Source: Candidatus Sulfotelmatobacter kueseliae (GTDB taxonomy: Bacteria; Acidobacteriota; Terriglobia; Terriglobales; Acidobacteriaceae). Taken from it: a stretch of DNA of 64,000 bases. The translations under genes were made by a program, and so were the position numbers. Under the pieces are notes generated by a model. That model was not told the DNA's origin and made no database searches. It worked only from the letters and a program-made list of their open reading frames with translations. This document shows, piece after piece, positions 17,883 through 27,155 of this stretch. Every line of letters begins with the position of its first letter. Within the stretch, counting starts at the first letter, position 1. Where the stretch lies: NCBI GenBank assembly GCA_900290255.1, contig OMOD01000141.1:29891-93890 (forward strand), given 5' to 3'.

Positions 17883-18596
17883 TTGGCACAGAAGAAGCTG
17901 TCAATCCGCATCGACGGGCAACTGATCACCGCCGAGGAGGGCCAGACGATCCTCGAGGCGGCCAAGGCGAACGGGAAATATATTCCCACGCTTTGCGCCC
18001 TGGATGGTCTGACGTCGGTGGGAGCTTGCCGGGTTTGCCTGGTGGAAGTGTCGGGTGTGGACCGGTTGTTTCCGGCGTGCACCACGCCCATCCAGGACGG
18101 AATGTCGGTGACTACCAACTCGGCTCGGCTGACCCGCTATCGCCGCATGTCGGTGCAGTTGCTGCTGATCGAGCGCAATCACATCTGCTCGGTGTGCGTA
18201 TCGAATGGGCATTGCGAACTGCAATCCATGGCGACCGCGCTGGGGGTAAACACGGTCGAATTTGCCTACAACTATCCCAAGCTGAGCGTGGACACATCCC
18301 ATCCGCGCTACGTTCTCGACCACAACCGCTGCATTCTGTGCACGCGCTGCGTGCGGGTGTGCGCGGAACTCGAAGGCGCGCACGTTTGGGATGTTACGTC
18401 ACGGGGCATTCACGCGCGCGTGACCAGCGAAATGAATGAAAAGTGGGGACAGAGCGCGAGTTGCACCAACTGCGGCAAATGTGTGCAGGCGTGTCCCACC
18501 GGGGCGCTGGCGGAGAAAGGCTGGGCGGTCGAGGAAATGGTGAAGAAGCTTGGCACCATTACCTCGCTGGCGCACAGAAGAGGAGTGCAGGTATGA
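17883..18596 (+). CDS. hoxU: HoxU, ferredoxin-like diaphorase subunit (NuoG N-terminus type)
   Basis: A 237-residue iron-sulfur protein. The N-terminal [2Fe-2S] ferredoxin domain has the Cys set in TLCALDG, GACRVCLVEV and PACTTP. It is followed by the His/Cys [4Fe-4S] site (HICSVCVSNGHCELQ) and a two-cluster 4Fe-4S domain (CILCTRCVRVC, CTNCGKCVQACPTGAL). It wires electrons between the HoxFE diaphorase and the HoxYH hydrogenase. The start is TTG at 17883 with AAAGGAG upstream; no ATG fits the family start. Its stop codon overlaps the hoxY start (ATGA). Confidence 0.9.
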   Translation: MAQKKLSIRIDGQLITAEEGQTILEAAKANGKYIPTLCALDGLTSVGACRVCLVEVSGVDRLFPACTTPIQDGMSVTTNSARLTRYRRMSVQLLLIERNHICSVCVSNGHCELQSMATALGVNTVEFAYNYPKLSVDTSHPRYVLDHNRCILCTRCVRVCAELEGAHVWDVTSRGIHARVTSEMNEKWGQSASCTNCGKCVQACPTGALAEKGWAVEEMVKKLGTITSLAHRRGVQV

Positions 18597-19123
18597 AGAA
18601 GGCGAAAGTGGCGACCGTGTGGCTGGATGGCTGCTCGGGATGCCACATGTCCCTGCTCGACATGGATGCGGCCATCATTTCGCTGGGCCGCAAGATTGAC
18701 ATCGTGTACGGCCCCCTGGTGGACGCTCAGGAGTTTCCCGAGGACGTCGATGTCACCCTGGTCGAAGGCGCGGTGAGTTCGCAGGATGATCTGAACAAAA
18801 TCCGCAAGATCCGCCAGCGGACGCAAGTGCTGGTCTCGCTGGGCGACTGCGCCGTAGCGGGGAACGTGCCCGCGATGCGCAACAACATTCCCGTGAACAA
18901 ACTGCTGCAGCGCGTTTACATTGACGGAGCCGATGAGAGAAAGTTGATTCCCACCGACCGGGTACCCGCGTTGTTGAAACAGGCGCGGCCGCTGCGTGAG
19001 TTTGTGAAAGTCGACTATTGGCTTCCGGGCTGCCCGCCGCCCGCCAAAACGATTCTGGGACTGATTACCGACTTGCTGGAAGGGCGGAAGCCGGAAGCCA
19101 GCCAGCCGGTGAAGTTTGGATAA
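18593..19123 (+). CDS. hoxY: HoxY, [NiFe] hydrogenase small subunit
   Basis: A 176-residue small subunit of a group 3 [NiFe] hydrogenase. Ligands of the proximal [4Fe-4S] cluster are visible in WLDGCSGCHMSLLD, SLGDCAVAG and LPGCPPP. The short length, without the C-terminal ferredoxin region of respiratory hydrogenases and without a signal peptide, fits a cytosolic enzyme. The ATG overlaps the hoxU stop codon and has AGAGGAG upstream. Longer in-frame starts inside hoxU are rejected. Confidence 0.92.
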   Translation: MKKAKVATVWLDGCSGCHMSLLDMDAAIISLGRKIDIVYGPLVDAQEFPEDVDVTLVEGAVSSQDDLNKIRKIRQRTQVLVSLGDCAVAGNVPAMRNNIPVNKLLQRVYIDGADERKLIPTDRVPALLKQARPLREFVKVDYWLPGCPPPAKTILGLITDLLEGRKPEASQPVKFG

Positions 19124-19133
19124 GGAGCGACGC

Positions 19134-20555
19134 GTGACCAAGCGCATCACCATCGAACCCATCAGCCGCATTGAAGGACACGGGAAAATCACCATTCATC
19201 TGGACGGGGAAGGCCACGTGGCCAGTTCAGAATTTCATGTCACCCAGATTCGCGGCTTCGAGAAGTTCACCGAAGGGCGCCCCTTCTATGAGATGCCGGG
19301 GATCACGGCACGGATTTGCGGGATTTGTCCGATCAGCCACCTGCTGGCCTCCGCCAAGGCTTGCGACGCGATCATGGCGGTGAGAATTCCCCCCGCGGCG
19401 CGCAAGTTGCGGGAACTGGTGCATTGTGCGCAGATGGTGCAATCCCATGCCCTGAGCTTCTTCTATCTGTCGGCTCCCGACCTTCTGCTCGGCATGAACA
19501 GCGACCCGGCTACGCGCAATGTCATGGGTGTCATCGCCGATCATCCCGAACTGGCGCGCGACGGAATTGAATTGCGCAAGTTCGGTCTGCACATTGTCGA
19601 GGGACTGGCACAGGAACGTGTACATCCCTCCTGGATTGTGCCCGGAGGAGTGGAAACGCCGCTGGCGCCGCAGGTGCGCGACCACATTCTCTCCGAACTG
19701 CCGTCGGCCAGAGCGATTACCGAACGCACCATGCGTTTCTTCAAGGGGGCGCTCGATAACTACAAGGAAGAGATCAGCGTCTTTGGCTCGTTCCCCACCA
19801 TGTACGCGGGGCTGGTGGATGGGAAAGGCAACCTGCAGTTTTACGATGGCAATCTGCGTTTTCGCGGGGCGTCGGGCGAGATTATCGAGGACCAGATCGC
19901 TGCCGAGGATTACAAGCAGTGGATCGGCGAAGCCAGCCTGCGCGAGTCCTACCTGAAAGCTCCATATTTCATACCGCAAGGCTTTCCGGGGGGCGTTTAT
20001 CGTGTCGGTCCGCTGGGGCGACTCAACGCGGCCGGAGCCTGCGGAACCCCCGCGGCGGACGCCGAGTTCCGTGAGTTCCACGAACGCTTCGGGGCAGTTG
20101 CCCACAGCGCATTTCTGTATCACTACGCACGGCTGATTGAGATCACGCACGCGCTGGAAAAGATCGAGATGTTGCTGAACGATCCGCATATTCTCGACAC
20201 GCACGTGCGCGCGACCGCCGGAGTGAACGCTCTGGAAGGCGTGGGAATGATCGAGGCGCCGCGTGGGACCCTGATTCATCACTACAAGGTCAACGAAGAA
20301 GGGGCCATTACCTGGGCCAATCTGATCGTAGCCACCGGGCACAACAACCTGGCGATCGGACGAAGCGTTCAGCAGGTTGCAGCCCACTACGTCGACGGAA
20401 CAAAACTGAATGAGGGAATGCTCAACCACGTCTCGGCGGTCGTGCGCGCCTATGACCCCTGCCTGAGCTGTTCGACCCACGCCGACGGTTCGCTGGCGAT
20501 GCGGATCCGGTTGCTGGACGCCGAAGGGCGCCTGCTGGACGAAGTGGCAAATTGA
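19134..20555 (+). CDS. hoxH: HoxH, [NiFe] hydrogenase large catalytic subunit (group 3d-like)
   Basis: A 473-residue large subunit. The active-site Ni/Fe ligands are in the N-terminal [10 protein letters not shown] (Cys62, Cys65) and C-terminal DPCLSCSTH (Cys443, Cys446) motifs. A 24-residue tail after His449 would be removed on maturation. It catalyses reversible H2 oxidation with NAD(P)+ through HoxFEUY. The start is GTG at 19134 with AAGGAGCGAC just upstream. The hoxEFUYH order and the truncated NuoG-like HoxU point to the bidirectional NAD-linked group 3d rather than groups 3b or 1. The protease gene hoxW lies convergently downstream. Confidence 0.92.
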   Translation: MTKRITIEPISRIEGHGKITIHLDGEGHVASSEFHVTQIRGFEKFTEGRPFYEMPGITARICGICPISHLLASAKACDAIMAVRIPPAARKLRELVHCAQMVQSHALSFFYLSAPDLLLGMNSDPATRNVMGVIADHPELARDGIELRKFGLHIVEGLAQERVHPSWIVPGGVETPLAPQVRDHILSELPSARAITERTMRFFKGALDNYKEEISVFGSFPTMYAGLVDGKGNLQFYDGNLRFRGASGEIIEDQIAAEDYKQWIGEASLRESYLKAPYFIPQGFPGGVYRVGPLGRLNAAGACGTPAADAEFREFHERFGAVAHSAFLYHYARLIEITHALEKIEMLLNDPHILDTHVRATAGVNALEGVGMIEAPRGTLIHHYKVNEEGAITWANLIVATGHNNLAIGRSVQQVAAHYVDGTKLNEGMLNHVSAVVRAYDPCLSCSTHADGSLAMRIRLLDAEGRLLDEVAN

Positions 20556-20574
20556 ATTTCGAAACGGAGGAAGA

Positions 20575-20796
20575 ATGGCGGTACAGGCTGGTGATGAATT
20601 CAAGGCAACTGACGTCTGCCTGAGGTCTGGGATTTACAAAGTCACCCACGACCCGGCGCACGCGCCGGAGCACGAAGTAACCTGCATCAAAGGCAGAAAG
20701 TTTCCCCGATGCCGCACCTGCGGACACCCCCGCTTTGTACTCGTCAAAGGCGCTCACCGGGTCGAAACCCACGAACTCTTTCGGGACCAGTTGTAA
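20575..20796 (+). CDS. Small Cys-containing protein in the hox operon
   Basis: A 73-residue protein beginning 19 bases after hoxH with a near-perfect ribosome site (ACGGAGGAAGA). A CRTCG knuckle and two further Cys residues, with the pattern F-P-R-C-x-x-C-G-H-P-R-F, suggest a small zinc-ribbon or metal-binding fold. The body is hydrophilic. Its position at the end of the hydrogenase operon suggests a link to assembly or metal handling, but no function is known from the sequence. Confidence 0.65.
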   Translation: MAVQAGDEFKATDVCLRSGIYKVTHDPAHAPEHEVTCIKGRKFPRCRTCGHPRFVLVKGAHRVETHELFRDQL

Positions 20797-20829
20797 GGGT
20801 TCGCTGGATTCGCCGTAGCGGGCCGAATA

Positions 20830-21291
20830 CTACCCGGGGTCCTCTTCTCCGCGGCGATCCATGAAATGGCAAATTTGCGCCTTCAAAGCAGGTACGGAGG
20901 CGGCCACTGCAGCCGACAAAGCGTCGCCGGTGGCAAAGGACTCTCCTGCGATCGTGAGCAGATATGCGGGAGGACAGCGGCCGTAAAGCTCCTGCGCCAA
21001 CTGCAGAATGCCTGCGGGCGATAAGTCATGAGAATGTCGACTGGGCGCGGCGGAAGGCATAATCCGTTCGCATTTGAACGTTCCCGGTTTGCCGCCATGG
21101 GCCGCATCAATGAACAAAACCTGCTGCGCGTGGCTCGCAAAATCGGATATCTCGGGCGTCAACTGCTGCGTAGCGATGACGTGAATTTCATCGTCCAGCA
21201 CTTCGCGGGAAAGTTCGCGCGCGACGTGCCAGCCCAACCCGTCATCGGAACGGAGAGGATTGCCAACGCCAACGATAAGTATCCGGGCCAT
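20830..21291 (-). CDS. hoxW: Hydrogenase maturation protease (M52 family)
   Basis: A 153-residue HyaD/HoxW-type endopeptidase. The defining N-terminal motif GVGNPLRSDDGLG contains the Asp that senses nickel, and a second conserved region is VLFIDAAHGG. This protease removes the C-terminal tail of the [NiFe] large subunit after Ni insertion; hoxH, whose tail ends in the expected motif, lies convergently 274 bases away. Length is normal for the family. It is separated from the upstream ammonia-lyase gene by only 33 bases on the same strand and may be read with it. Confidence 0.9.
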   Translation of the reverse strand: MARILIVGVGNPLRSDDGLGWHVARELSREVLDDEIHVIATQQLTPEISDFASHAQQVLFIDAAHGGKPGTFKCERIMPSAAPSRHSHDLSPAGILQLAQELYGRCPPAYLLTIAGESFATGDALSAAVAASVPALKAQICHFMDRRGEEDPG

Positions 21292-21324
21292 CTCCCTGAA
21301 ATGCCGTAAGCGGCTTTCGCGCCT

Positions 21325-22899
21325 TTATTTCAACTCGGGTACGATTCTTGTCGCAGCCTCGAGGATTTCGCCATCCTTCGCGGCTTTCGCGAGGGTGTTG
21401 ATGTCGTCAAACAACGGTCGATCTTCCTCGAGTTTCTTGACGCGCTTGCGGACCGCTTCGTAGGCAGCCTGAGTAGCCGGCGCAGGCTTCGCGGGAGCGC
21501 GGAAATCAAAAGCCTGCGCAGCAGCCATCAACTCAATTGCCACCACGTACCACGCGTTCTCGATGATCTGCCGCGTTTTGATCGCGGTGGTCATTCCCAT
21601 GGATACGAAATCTTCCTGGTCGGCTGCGGCAGGAATGGATCCGGTGGCGGCAGGATGGCTTAGCACACGATTCTCGCAAACCAACGCCCCCGCCGTGTAT
21701 TGCGTGAGCATCAGCCCCGAGAACATGCCGGCTCCTTTAGTCAGGAACGCAGGCAAGCCCATCGACAGATGCGGGTTCAGCAGACGGTTCAATCTCCGCT
21801 CCGAGAGCGTGGCCACCGTGGTCACGGACATGCCGACCGTTTCCAGCGCGAAAGCCATCGGCGTTCCCTGGAAATTAGCCCCGGTCAGTACGGTGTCGTC
21901 ATCCGGGAAAAATGTTGGGTTATCAGCGGCGTGGTTAAGCTCGATTTCGAGCATGTAGCGCGCCCATTTGAACGCCTCTCTTGCCGCCCCGATAACCTGC
22001 GGACTGGAGCGCAGCGAATAGGCATCCTGCACTTTCTTGCCTGGCCGCTGCAGCATCTCTGATCCATCGGTGAGTTTACGGATGTTTTCTGCGCATTCCT
22101 GCGCGCCGGGATAGCCGCGCACCGCATGCACCCGTGGATCGTACGCTTTCATGTTGGCGTTGAGCGCTTCCAGAGTCATGGCCAGCGCGACTTCCTGTGT
22201 TCTCAGCCAGCACTCGGCATCGCTCAGCTCAAGGCAGCCCATCCCGCTGATGAAGTTGGAGCCATTGATGGCCGCCAGTCCGTCTCGTTCGCGAAAAACG
22301 ATGGTCGGAATACCAGCCTCGGCCATTCCCTGTTTTGCCGGCAACCTTCTTCCCTGATAAAAAACTTCTCCCTCGCCCATGAGCGTGATCGCCATTTGCG
22401 CCATGGGCGACAGATCACCGCAAGCTCCGACCGATCCCTTCTGGCACACCACGGGAGTGACTCCGCGATTGAGCATCTCAACCTGCGTCTGAACCACTTC
22501 GAGGCGGATCCCGGAATGCCCCCAGCAATGCGTGTTGAGGCGGGAAAGCATCGCCGCCCGCACGTTCTCCTCGGTGCATGGATCGCCGCAACCGGCGGCG
22601 TGAGAGTAGAGCAGGAATTTCTGATATTGCTCGACCTGCTCGGGAGTGAGCACCACCTCGGAAAGCTCCCCGATGCCCGTGTTCACGCCGTACATGATTT
22701 CGTGCGAGTGGATTTTGCGCTCCAGCATGCCGCGGCACTGGTTGATGCGGGCGACGGCATCTGGGTGCAGGCTGATTCTTTGCCGGTTCCGCGCGATGGC
22801 CACTACGTCTTCAATGGTCAGGGAATGCCCGTCCAGACGATTCGTGCCATTACCGCTTTTTGTGTTCTGTCGCGAGCGTTCATCGGCCAGCAGCGTCAT
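21325..22899 (-). CDS. Histidine/aromatic amino acid ammonia-lyase family (altered MIO triad)
   Basis: A 524-residue member of the HAL/PAL/TAL family, which eliminates ammonia from an amino acid using an MIO group made from an Ala-Ser-Gly triad. Here the triad is Ala159-Cys160-Gly161 (GSVGACGDLSP), so Cys replaces Ser. The catalytic Tyr region (MYGVNTGIGEL), the Ser-His pair in LLYSHAAG that is typical of histidine lyases, and NGSNFISG are present. Length matches the family. No other hut gene is nearby, so histidine degradation is not supported by context; an aminomutase or another substrate is possible. The protein is cytosolic. Confidence 0.8.
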   Translation of the reverse strand: MTLLADERSRQNTKSGNGTNRLDGHSLTIEDVVAIARNRQRISLHPDAVARINQCRGMLERKIHSHEIMYGVNTGIGELSEVVLTPEQVEQYQKFLLYSHAAGCGDPCTEENVRAAMLSRLNTHCWGHSGIRLEVVQTQVEMLNRGVTPVVCQKGSVGACGDLSPMAQMAITLMGEGEVFYQGRRLPAKQGMAEAGIPTIVFRERDGLAAINGSNFISGMGCLELSDAECWLRTQEVALAMTLEALNANMKAYDPRVHAVRGYPGAQECAENIRKLTDGSEMLQRPGKKVQDAYSLRSSPQVIGAAREAFKWARYMLEIELNHAADNPTFFPDDDTVLTGANFQGTPMAFALETVGMSVTTVATLSERRLNRLLNPHLSMGLPAFLTKGAGMFSGLMLTQYTAGALVCENRVLSHPAATGSIPAAADQEDFVSMGMTTAIKTRQIIENAWYVVAIELMAAAQAFDFRAPAKPAPATQAAYEAVRKRVKKLEEDRPLFDDINTLAKAAKDGEILEAATRIVPELK

Positions 22900-23192
22900 G
22901 AGTCCTCTAAAGTGTGGGAATTGAATCTATTCTGTTTAGCTGGTTCTGTTCAGTGGGAGTCTGCGGAATGATGCGGCATTTCATTGTCGATTTCTGGAAC
23001 TGCAACGATTGTACAACTGTCTTGCGGCCTTTAGCCTCGTGAAATGGCGCAGCGACGCTTGCTGAGGCGCGGCGCCTTGGCGAATGACTTCCGGGTCGCA
23101 GATCCGGGCATCGGTCCAGTTGCCGACTCTTCAGACTTCAGAGTTGCGGCAGGCCCGTGCGCGCATCGAAGAATCAGTCGCCCGCTGCTCCT

Positions 23193-26100
23193 CTACCAAT
23201 AAAGCTTCAGCGCCAGTTGCAGTTGGCGCGGGGCGTTACAGGTGTAGAAGATCTTGCCAAAATTCTGATCCCCAAAGCCTGTGTCCGGTCCGCAGAACTG
23301 CGGGTGATTGGAGGCATTGAAGGCCTCGAAGCGAAACTCCAGCCGCATCCCTTCGCGAATCCCGCCCATGGCGAATTCTTTGAAGACGGATAGATCCGCG
23401 TTTTCAGCTCCGGGGTTGCGCACCGCACCCCAGGCGCGAGGAGCGTTGCCCAGCGTGTAGTCGTTTGGCTGCGCAAAGAACGCGCTGCCATCGGCGCTTG
23501 TGAAATATTGATTTATCCAGTCTGAGTCCTTGCCGCCGGCACGATGCGGCAGGCCGATGATGTTCGGGCGCATCGGTCCGTACGTAGGAAGGGTGTTGTA
23601 CGAATACAACGCTGGATTGATGGGCCGCCCGCTGTTGAAGCGCCAGATGCCATTGGTGCGCCATCCGCCCACGAAGGCGTTGAGCACGGAGTTCATTCCT
23701 CCTCCAATCCACTTGCCGCGCCCGATGGGAAGTTCGTAGGTATAACTGAACTGCAGCACCTGTGGTATGTCGAAGGAGGACAGACTCCACTCTCCACTGG
23801 GATTGTTGGGATTTTGCAGGCTGGCGAAGCTTCCCAGCCAAATGTTGTTGGTGCTGGTCAGGGAAGCGTCGTCCATGGACTTGGAGAGCGTATAAGTCGC
23901 CAGGAACTCGAGGCCATGCGAGAAACGTTTCTCCGCGCGGATTTGCAAGGCGCTATAAAAAGCGTTGGCGATGGGAGGCTCGTCGCCGCTGAACCCGTAG
24001 GTGAATTGCGGATAAGGCACCATCAACTGATCTTCCGGCACAGTAAGATTTGCCAAAAGCGGATTGGTCGGGTCGGTAATCAGTTGTGATGCATTGGAGA
24101 GCGTGGGATCAGTAAAGGGATTCGTGACATAGTTGTAAATAAGGCATTTCACAGTGAGGGTGGCCGTACAGGGGTCGGAAGTTTGGACGGGCAGACTCTC
24201 TACCCAGGAGCCCAAGTGGTTCAGGCTCCCAGCGTTGGCAAAGTACAGGTGTGTGCCTTTCTTACCGATGTAGGACACGTCCAGCACCATGTTCCCTGGC
24301 ATCTGTTGTTGAACACCCAGGCTCCAGCTCTGTTCGTTCGGCACCTTGTTGCTGATGTAACGGATGGGACCGTAGCCGAAATAGCCGACATCATTCATCA
24401 GGCCCAGGCTGCTGCCCGGCGGCTTAAGCGGGCCATAGGGATACGGATTGCTCATGCGTGCCGCGGGCGTGGCTCCGTCACCCTGGAACGATGCAACCAG
24501 GTTCGTGACCTCGTCGAAACCCTGCTGGCCAACGCCCGACGTCCCGGCCACGGCTCCCCTCCAGGCCGAGAAATAGATGCCATAGCCGCCGCGGATAACC
24601 ATCTTGGGAAACAGCTTATAAGCAAAGCCGAAGCGCGGTTGATAGTTGTTGTAGGAGGGAGCGTAGGAATAGCGGTCGTTGGAATTGGCAAACCGCTCGC
24701 CGCCCAAGAGGTTTTGGCCGTTGAGGGTAATGGGGGATATCGCTTTGGGATCGAGCCAGTTCAGCTCGTTGTGCCGCTCGGTGCGGGGCATAACCACTTC
24801 GTAGCGCAATCCCAGATTCAGCGTCAGCTTGTCGCTCGTCTTCCAGTTATCCTGAACGAATCCGCCAGCCTCGAAATTCTGGCTGGCCACCGAATTGGGG
24901 ATCTCGTACTGGCCATAGCTGTTCGGTTGGGCACCGATCAGGAAGGTCGCCATGGCGTCCCCGCCGACGGGAAGGCAGTTCGATCCGCATCCCGGGTACT
25001 GGTAGTTCGATGTTCCGGTCTGATCGAAGTAGTTGGTCCCGCCGGGGGCGTAGTTAGGTTGCGTATAGTTAAGCCGGTGCAGGCGGCCCTCAGCACCGAA
25101 CTTCAATTCGTGCGTGCCTTTTATCCAGCTCACAGTCCCGATCAGATGGTGTGTTTCCTGACCCAGTTTGCCGTAGGTCCAGGGATTGGTGCCGATGGCG
25201 TAGTACGAGGCGGAGGCGTAGTTGCCGCCGACACTGACTGCCGGAAACCAGTTGTAGCCGGAATCCTTCATATACTGCGGTTCACCGAGGGCGTCCACGG
25301 GGGATATGTTCTTGTAGGTGCTGGGCACTCCGGCGTAAAAATAAGTGCCGCGCGACAGACCGTAGGAGACCGTCAACAGCGTCTTGGGGCTAAAGGTGTG
25401 TGTGTCGTTGAGCGCGAACATATGTGCGCCGCCAGTGGTGGGACCGCTGCTGCAAGGATCGGCGGCGTTGCCGAAGCAGTTAAAGGAACCTGAATCGCTG
25501 TAGTTGCGGGAGTATTTGCCGCTCATCAGATTCTTCTGGTTGAAGCGGTAGTCAATTTTCAGGTCCCACTGGTCGCTGCGGCTCCTCACTGATCCCGAGT
25601 CCACGCGGTTGACATAGGGATTGTAGTTCCCATTGTTCACGTTGACGTTGGGTTCCGGATAGTAGTTCATCAACTTTTGGGCGACCGGGTCGATCAGATT
25701 TCCCGGACCGGTGGGCAGGCGGTAAGGAGCACCAGATGGATTCTTCGCCAGAACAAAGTTGCCGGGGTGGTTGGCGTCGACCGTGCTTGTGTAGCTGCCG
25801 AGATCGTTGAAGGGGATAGGTACGTTGCGCATCACGAGGCCCGCGGTCTGGTTTATGTAGCCGGAGTACGGATCCCAGAGCTGGCCTGCGGGATCGGAAC
25901 AAATGCCGTTCGCATCGAACGACGCACCCGGCACAGGCCCGTTGGGACCATCCCCGCCGCAGAGTTCGCCGAAATTGCCCGCCCGCTCGGCGTCGCTGGG
26001 GACACCGTAGAAGACAGGCCCTGCCTGGCTATCCTCACGCACACCTTCGTAGTCGAAGAAGAAGAATGTCTTGTTCTTGAAGATTGGCCCACCGACTGTT

Positions 26101-27038
26101 CCCCCAAAATTGCTGCGGCGCAGCGCGGGAATAGGGATTCCCTGCTGGTTGTTAAACCAGCTGTTCGCGTCTGTCTTGTAATAGCGCTGAAACTCGTACA
26201 AGCCTCCGTGAAAGTCGTTGGTGCCCGAGCGCGTAACCATGTTGACGATGGTTGCTCCGCTGAAACCGTATTCGGAGCTGAAATTCGTTTCCTGCACGTT
26301 GAATTCTTCGACGGCATCAACCGAGGGCGTGTAGGTATCCACGCGGATGCCGCTGTTCTGCTCGTAATTCGTAGTGGTCACTCCATCCATCAGAATGTCC
26401 GCGGTGGCGTTGCGCGTGCCGTTCGAAATAAAGTTGTTGGCCGAGCAACCGATGCATGAGGCATCCACTTCCGTAACGCCGGGCGCGAGAAATGCCAGAC
26501 CCCAAACGTCGCGGCCGTTCAAAGGAAGGTCGTTGATGAACTTCCGATCCACCACCTGCCCGGTGGTCGCATCCTGGGTGGCCAGCAAGGGGGCCTCGGC
26601 AGAAACATTCACCGTTTCTTTTCCGGCACCAACCTGCAGGACAAAGTCCGCTGATACGTTTTGACCCACGTCCACGCGAATGCCGCCGCGAGACTCATTC
26701 TTGAATCCAGTCATCTTGACGGAGAGCCGATAGGTCGCCGGCGGGACGCTACGGAAAAGATAGCGGCCGCTGGCATCCGTCGTGGCGGTAAAGGAAAAGC
26801 CTCTTTCCTCGTCCACCAGCGTGACGGTTGCTCCCGCGATCATTGCTCCCGATGAGTCCTTCACAACGCCGGTCACCGATCCGGCATAGAGTTGGGCGTG
26901 CGCCGGAGTAGCGAACGCCACTAATAGGACCACCGCCATGAGGGCCGATAGTATGAAGCCACCGTCAACGGGAAGGATCGAGGCCCTCTGCCAACTGCGG
27001 TCCCGGGATACGACATTCGACGTAGTAATTGCGGTCAT
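23193..27038 (-). CDS. Oar-like TonB-dependent receptor with carboxypeptidase-regulatory domain
   Basis: A 1281-residue outer-membrane protein. The signal region (~30-50, ending PAHAQ) is followed by a CarboxypepD_reg-like beta-sandwich (GSVTGVVKDSSGAMIAGATV, LFRSVPPATYRLSV), a plug domain with NGRDVWGLAF and DGVTTTNYEQ, and a long beta-barrel ending in the aromatic terminus ALKLYW, as expected for outer-membrane insertion. These receptors are strongly expanded in Acidobacteriota and probably import oligosaccharides or other polymers. The ATG has AAGGAG upstream. A glycosidase gene lies 117 bases upstream on the same strand, which favours a carbohydrate ligand. No TonB-box was assigned with confidence. 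Confidence 0.85.
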   Translation of the reverse strand: MTAITTSNVVSRDRSWQRASILPVDGGFILSALMAVVLLVAFATPAHAQLYAGSVTGVVKDSSGAMIAGATVTLVDEERGFSFTATTDASGRYLFRSVPPATYRLSVKMTGFKNESRGGIRVDVGQNVSADFVLQVGAGKETVNVSAEAPLLATQDATTGQVVDRKFINDLPLNGRDVWGLAFLAPGVTEVDASCIGCSANNFISNGTRNATADILMDGVTTTNYEQNSGIRVDTYTPSVDAVEEFNVQETNFSSEYGFSGATIVNMVTRSGTNDFHGGLYEFQRYYKTDANSWFNNQQGIPIPALRRSNFGGTVGGPIFKNKTFFFFDYEGVREDSQAGPVFYGVPSDAERAGNFGELCGGDGPNGPVPGASFDANGICSDPAGQLWDPYSGYINQTAGLVMRNVPIPFNDLGSYTSTVDANHPGNFVLAKNPSGAPYRLPTGPGNLIDPVAQKLMNYYPEPNVNVNNGNYNPYVNRVDSGSVRSRSDQWDLKIDYRFNQKNLMSGKYSRNYSDSGSFNCFGNAADPCSSGPTTGGAHMFALNDTHTFSPKTLLTVSYGLSRGTYFYAGVPSTYKNISPVDALGEPQYMKDSGYNWFPAVSVGGNYASASYYAIGTNPWTYGKLGQETHHLIGTVSWIKGTHELKFGAEGRLHRLNYTQPNYAPGGTNYFDQTGTSNYQYPGCGSNCLPVGGDAMATFLIGAQPNSYGQYEIPNSVASQNFEAGGFVQDNWKTSDKLTLNLGLRYEVVMPRTERHNELNWLDPKAISPITLNGQNLLGGERFANSNDRYSYAPSYNNYQPRFGFAYKLFPKMVIRGGYGIYFSAWRGAVAGTSGVGQQGFDEVTNLVASFQGDGATPAARMSNPYPYGPLKPPGSSLGLMNDVGYFGYGPIRYISNKVPNEQSWSLGVQQQMPGNMVLDVSYIGKKGTHLYFANAGSLNHLGSWVESLPVQTSDPCTATLTVKCLIYNYVTNPFTDPTLSNASQLITDPTNPLLANLTVPEDQLMVPYPQFTYGFSGDEPPIANAFYSALQIRAEKRFSHGLEFLATYTLSKSMDDASLTSTNNIWLGSFASLQNPNNPSGEWSLSSFDIPQVLQFSYTYELPIGRGKWIGGGMNSVLNAFVGGWRTNGIWRFNSGRPINPALYSYNTLPTYGPMRPNIIGLPHRAGGKDSDWINQYFTSADGSAFFAQPNDYTLGNAPRAWGAVRNPGAENADLSVFKEFAMGGIREGMRLEFRFEAFNASNHPQFCGPDTGFGDQNFGKIFYTCNAPRQLQLALKLYW

Positions 27039-27155
27039 CGCGGGTCTCCTTGTTTCTCCAAACTCGTTTTATGTTTTTCGCCAATTACGCGCAAGCTGGC
27101 GAGCCCACGCACGGTGTAAAGGCACCGCCGGCTGCTCGTGCCACGCTGACAATCC

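Noticed and set aside
24183..25493. A 436-codon plus-strand frame opposite the Oar-like receptor.
   Set aside because: It lies fully inside the receptor gene on the other strand, with no recognisable motif or start signal.
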